A stretch of DNA of 26,402 nt from a virus. A model generated the notes under the pieces. It was not told the origin of the DNA. It made no database searches and was given only the letters and a program-made list of their open reading frames with translations. A program made the position numbers and the translations under genes. Positions 23,275 through 26,402 of the stretch are shown here, in pieces; position 1 is the stretch's first letter, and each line of letters begins with the position of its first letter. Location: the IMG/VR virus record IMGVR_UViG_3300047168_000239, positions 1 to 26,402 of that record; one strand, given 5' to 3'.

Positions 23275-23883
23275 ATGTCCACTTTGACACTCCTGCCGCT
23301 GATCCGCGTTTCAGACGGCGTGCAATCTGATGAAGATTGGCAACTCAGCATCGCCTTCTATCTTGACGACGAGGTTACGCCGGTTCCGCTGAGCGGCCTG
23401 AGCTTCAGCCTATCGGTGGGCGCCTTCGCGACCCTAAGCACGGCCAGCGGCCAAATCGTTGTGACGGGCCCCAATAACAACCTTCTGATCATCACCGCCC
23501 TGGCCTCGCAAAAGGCGAGTTGGCCGCAGGGTGTGTTCCCAATCAACCTCACCGCCACCGACGCCTCCGCTACGCGCGATCTCTTCGCCTCTTCTACACT
23601 CTCGATCGGCTCCGGCCAAATCGCCAGCGTCTCCTTACTCGTCGCGCCTGACAACACCCCGCGCTCGGTCGCTGCTGCAATTCCGGCAGCCCTCGCCGCA
23701 GCTCTTCAGGCCCTGCAACCCACGCAACTGGCCGCGGGCCTCGCAGGCCTTACCAGCTTGCAACTCGGCGTCCTGACGCAGGCGCTGTTTGGCGCCTTGC
23801 CTGTGCAGACAGGTTCCAGCGCGCCGGTCCCCAGCGGGCAGGCATTCATCAACAGCTCCGGATATGTGGTGATCGCGCAATGA
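23275..23883 (+). CDS. BppU-like tail/baseplate protein
   Basis: This 202-residue protein starts at ATG 23275 behind AGGAAAGG. The N-terminal ~130 residues form a beta sandwich: DGVQSDEDWQLSIAFYLDDE, VPLSGLSFSLSVG, ASGQIVVTGPNNN and WPQGVFPINLTATDASATRD. This is the pattern of the N-terminal domain of BppU-type baseplate proteins that anchor receptor-binding fibres. An Ala/Leu/Gln-rich helical segment follows (AAIPAALAAALQALQPTQLA), probably a trimerising stalk, then a short tail ending INSSGYVVIAQ. The stop overlaps the fibre gene start (ATGA, 23880-23883), so the two are co-translated and likely act together in host binding. Confidence 0.7.
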   Translation: MSTLTLLPLIRVSDGVQSDEDWQLSIAFYLDDEVTPVPLSGLSFSLSVGAFATLSTASGQIVVTGPNNNLLIITALASQKASWPQGVFPINLTATDASATRDLFASSTLSIGSGQIASVSLLVAPDNTPRSVAAAIPAALAAALQALQPTQLAAGLAGLTSLQLGVLTQALFGALPVQTGSSAPVPSGQAFINSSGYVVIAQ

Positions 23884-26402
23884 AACGACGTTCTATCCTA
23901 TTTGTTCTAATCGTCGCGCTTTGTGCGACGCCAGCATTCGGTCAAGTGTCGCCCCCCGTGCTGAAAATCGAGGATGGCGGCACTGGCGCCAGTTCACCGG
24001 CGACTGCGCGTGCGAATCTAGGCGCTGCGGCGGCTGGTCCTAACGGCGACATCAGTTCGCTCTCGGGGCTAACCACGCCGCTGCCGCCCTCCGAAGGCGG
24101 CACGGGCGCCACTGGCGGCGTTTCCCCGACGGGATCGTTGACCACGACGCCAGAGACTGTCATCAACGTAGCGGACTACGGGGGCTGTTCAGGGTCGCCG
24201 TCTAGCGACACTGCAAATCTGAACTCCGCGCTGGCCGCCGCCCGAAACTCCACCGCTTACGCGAACAACCAACCGGTGCGGGTTGTCGGCGGATTCTCGG
24301 CGACTGGCGTCGCCTGCGCCGTCACCCAAGTCAACGCGACAGGTTTCACCCGGTTTGGCGGCGGCGCTCGTTTGCTCATCGATGACTTGACCTTGTCATG
24401 CTCCGGCTCCGGCGACATCTGTCTGGACACGCTCGGCTCGCTTAGCGTTCAGTTCAACAAGGTCACCATCATAGGCTCTGCAAGTTCGCCACCGATGATC
24501 GGCCTGCAAGAGGGCAATATCGCGCCCGCGTCCTACGCTTGCTGCATTCATACGCATTACGGGTTGGAGATCATTGGGTCTTTCACATTCGGGGGGATAT
24601 ATTCTGCCGCGTCCGAATCGACTACCTATTATTCGCCAATCGTCAGGAATAACGGGGCCAATCTTGGTGTCATCGGCACGCTCGGCGCCATTTCTGGCGG
24701 GAGCGGCTACGTCAACGGCGTCTACTCCAATGTTTCGCTAACGGGATCAGCGACCGGCGCTGGCGCGGTGGCGAGCATTCAGGTATCTGGCGGGACGGTG
24801 ACTGGCGTCACTTTGACCAATCAGGGAAAGCAATACGCAATCGGCGATAGCCTGACGGCCTCCGCGGCTTCTCTGGGAGGATCGGGCGCAGGCTTCAACG
24901 TCCCCGTCGCCAATATCGGTCAATTCGCGATGGTGCTGGATGGTCAGAATCACTGGGGCGTGACATCCTCCTTCCAAACCGTCAATTGGCCTGCCGATAC
25001 CTATTATACATTCACCGAGAACAACATCATCGGCGGTTCGCTTCGCTATTACGGCGCGAGCTTCATGGGCGCACCGCTTTGGATGGCCTCGGTCGAGGGC
25101 CTGCGAACAGCGCACCTTTATCTTGCACAGTCCGCCTCCGGTCCTTGTGTCTCGTTGTTTGACAACAACGCGACATATTCTCTGCATAATATCAGCGAGA
25201 CACTGGAAATCGAATGCGAATCCTCCGCCGCCAGCTACGATGTGGAACTGACGGGCTCCAATCCCACTCCAAACGTCAGCGGTCTGACTGTGTTTGACCA
25301 GCTTAGCACCGTCAATACCGCAATCCTCGGAGTGGACGCCGGCATCACGGCTATCACTGCGCACGGCGCCAGCGTCACACTGGGGCATTCTGCAACGAAC
25401 GTCCCGCTGTTTGGTATAGGCTCGGCCGCGCTGTGGAACTTTGATGGGGCCGTTAACCTGCCCTTCGCTTGGGAGTATAATGCGCCGTCGTCCTCGCTTG
25501 TCTCTGGCGCATCCGGAGGCGTGCCCTCGACTGGCGGCGGGCCGCTCGACTTCTTGACATCAACTTCCGGCGTCTCAGGCGCGTACTCTTGTGCGCGGCG
25601 GCTTTCATTTTCTTACAATGGCCCGCTCTGCAATGTCAGACGCTCCAGCGACGCCGCCAGTGTCGACTTCTATCCCAACGCCGCCGGCGTGATCGACAAG
25701 TCAGCGATTTCTACTTTCTGCGCAAACACGTCCTGCTACATAGTGACTGAGTATGATCAGTCAGGCAATGGAAACGTCGCTCGCAACACGAACGCGTCAA
25801 CGCAACCTGCGCTTGTGATCGAGGGAGCAGCGCTCAACTATGCCCTTTGCGGCGCCTGGGGTAATGGCGGCAATGCGTCGCTCACGGTCAGCGCGAATTC
25901 GGCGATCAACAATTTGTTCTTTTCCGCTGGCTTTGCTTCTGTGGTCTCAAACAAGACTGCAACGATCACAAACTCGATGCGCCTCCTTTCTAGACTGTCT
26001 GGAAGTTCAGGCTGGGAGATTTCCGGAGCCTATACATCAGGGTATGGCTTTCCCCAGTTCACCATCGGCGCTACGGGCGGCTCTGGACAGTGGGTTTCCT
26101 CTTCGCCCATGCCGGCGACGGGAGCGCAGATATACGACCTCTCGTATAACTACACGCTGCTGTCAAACGTTCCGGCTCTTGGCGTCAACGGCGTCTCAGC
26201 GTCCTATCAAAACGCAGTTCAGCCAAGCGGTTCTATCGGCGACACGAACAATCTCATCATCGGGAACAATTCCACCGGCGGTTACGGGTGGCCCGGCGAC
26301 ATATGCGAGGTGGTTCTCGCCAGGCAAGCCTTGTCCGCCGCCCAGATTGAGGCGATACGGCGGAATCAGGCTGTATTCTATGGCCTGTCCGGTGTGCGTT
26401 GA
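23880..26402 (+). CDS. Tail fibre/spike with signal-peptide-like N-terminus and arabinofuranosidase-like C-terminal domain
   Basis: This 840-residue protein begins with a basic and hydrophobic stretch ending in an ATPAFGQ cleavage-like site (residues 1-22), unusual for a virion protein. Next come two fibre repeats, GGTGASSPATARANLGA and EGGTGATGG, then INVADYGGCSG, the usual entry into a right-handed beta helix that fills residues ~95-500. From about 550 the sequence CARRLSFSYNGPLCNVRRSS, then CYIVTEYDQSGNGN, is the pattern of AbfB-type arabinofuranosidase catalytic domains (concanavalin-like fold), ending in a LamG-like sheet with GDICEVVLARQALSAAQIEA. It probably binds or degrades a surface polysaccharide. 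The gene ends exactly at the window edge with a TGA. Confidence 0.8.
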   Translation: MKRRSILFVLIVALCATPAFGQVSPPVLKIEDGGTGASSPATARANLGAAAAGPNGDISSLSGLTTPLPPSEGGTGATGGVSPTGSLTTTPETVINVADYGGCSGSPSSDTANLNSALAAARNSTAYANNQPVRVVGGFSATGVACAVTQVNATGFTRFGGGARLLIDDLTLSCSGSGDICLDTLGSLSVQFNKVTIIGSASSPPMIGLQEGNIAPASYACCIHTHYGLEIIGSFTFGGIYSAASESTTYYSPIVRNNGANLGVIGTLGAISGGSGYVNGVYSNVSLTGSATGAGAVASIQVSGGTVTGVTLTNQGKQYAIGDSLTASAASLGGSGAGFNVPVANIGQFAMVLDGQNHWGVTSSFQTVNWPADTYYTFTENNIIGGSLRYYGASFMGAPLWMASVEGLRTAHLYLAQSASGPCVSLFDNNATYSLHNISETLEIECESSAASYDVELTGSNPTPNVSGLTVFDQLSTVNTAILGVDAGITAITAHGASVTLGHSATNVPLFGIGSAALWNFDGAVNLPFAWEYNAPSSSLVSGASGGVPSTGGGPLDFLTSTSGVSGAYSCARRLSFSYNGPLCNVRRSSDAASVDFYPNAAGVIDKSAISTFCANTSCYIVTEYDQSGNGNVARNTNASTQPALVIEGAALNYALCGAWGNGGNASLTVSANSAINNLFFSAGFASVVSNKTATITNSMRLLSRLSGSSGWEISGAYTSGYGFPQFTIGATGGSGQWVSSSPMPATGAQIYDLSYNYTLLSNVPALGVNGVSASYQNAVQPSGSIGDTNNLIIGNNSTGGYGWPGDICEVVLARQALSAAQIEAIRRNQAVFYGLSGVR

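Noticed and set aside
1-26402. tRNA genes, CRISPR arrays, insertion sequences or an integrase
   Set aside because: None was recognisable; the only large repeats are the portal and pre-toxin copies.

Overview
The window is the packaging, head and tail gene block of a double-stranded DNA siphovirus-type prophage. The DNA is GC-rich, with dense overlapping ATGA/GTGA stop-start junctions and GGAG-type ribosome binding sites. Together with the GTA-like module layout, this suggests an alphaproteobacterial host, perhaps a Hyphomicrobiales member (low to moderate confidence). No integrase, repressor, lysis or replication gene is visible.

Layout. 1-1763: terminase small and large subunits. 1760-2068: a small secreted-protein gene on the minus strand, followed by a promoter-like sequence and a strong intrinsic terminator. 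2313-3221: prohead protease with a coiled-coil tail that probably acts as scaffold. 3260-5592: a full-length portal gene whose C-terminus carries a variable toxin-like extension, followed by a coupled candidate immunity gene. 5599-7737: a decayed second portal-toxin cassette with an immunity remnant and a portal scrap. 7928-11178: major capsid protein, head-tail connector, HK97 gp10-like protein and tail completion protein. 11211-20061: nearly 9 kb of further portal-toxin cassettes inserted between tail completion and tail tube. One starts with a second full-length portal; three are 5'-truncated orphans with an intact toxin end and immunity gene; one is a broken remnant. 20269-22843: tail tube, tail assembly chaperone with a -1 frameshift extension at GGGAAAA, and a short tape measure. 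22842-23274: an intrinsic terminator and a non-coding stretch. 23275-26402: a BppU-like tail protein and a large tail fibre/spike.

Main result. The portal gene behaves like the backbone of a polymorphic toxin system. A constant portal of about 420 residues ends at a conserved NPYHDE.G.FTDADHA motif. Past that motif each copy carries a different C-terminal domain, followed directly by a different small gene in the position of an immunity gene. One C-terminal domain looks like a BECR-fold (Barnase/EndoU/ColicinE5-D/RelE) nuclease, and one candidate immunity protein is an integral membrane protein. The orphan cassettes keep long portal homology but lack a proper start, as in Rhs and CdiA orphan toxin arrays, so homologous recombination could swap toxin ends onto the expressed portal. 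Frameshifts, an in-frame stop, a 264-bp identical patch between two cassettes and a microhomology deletion show that the array is actively recombining and decaying. Portal C-termini normally face the capsid interior, so I infer that these toxins would be packaged in the virion and released with the DNA. That delivery model is inference.
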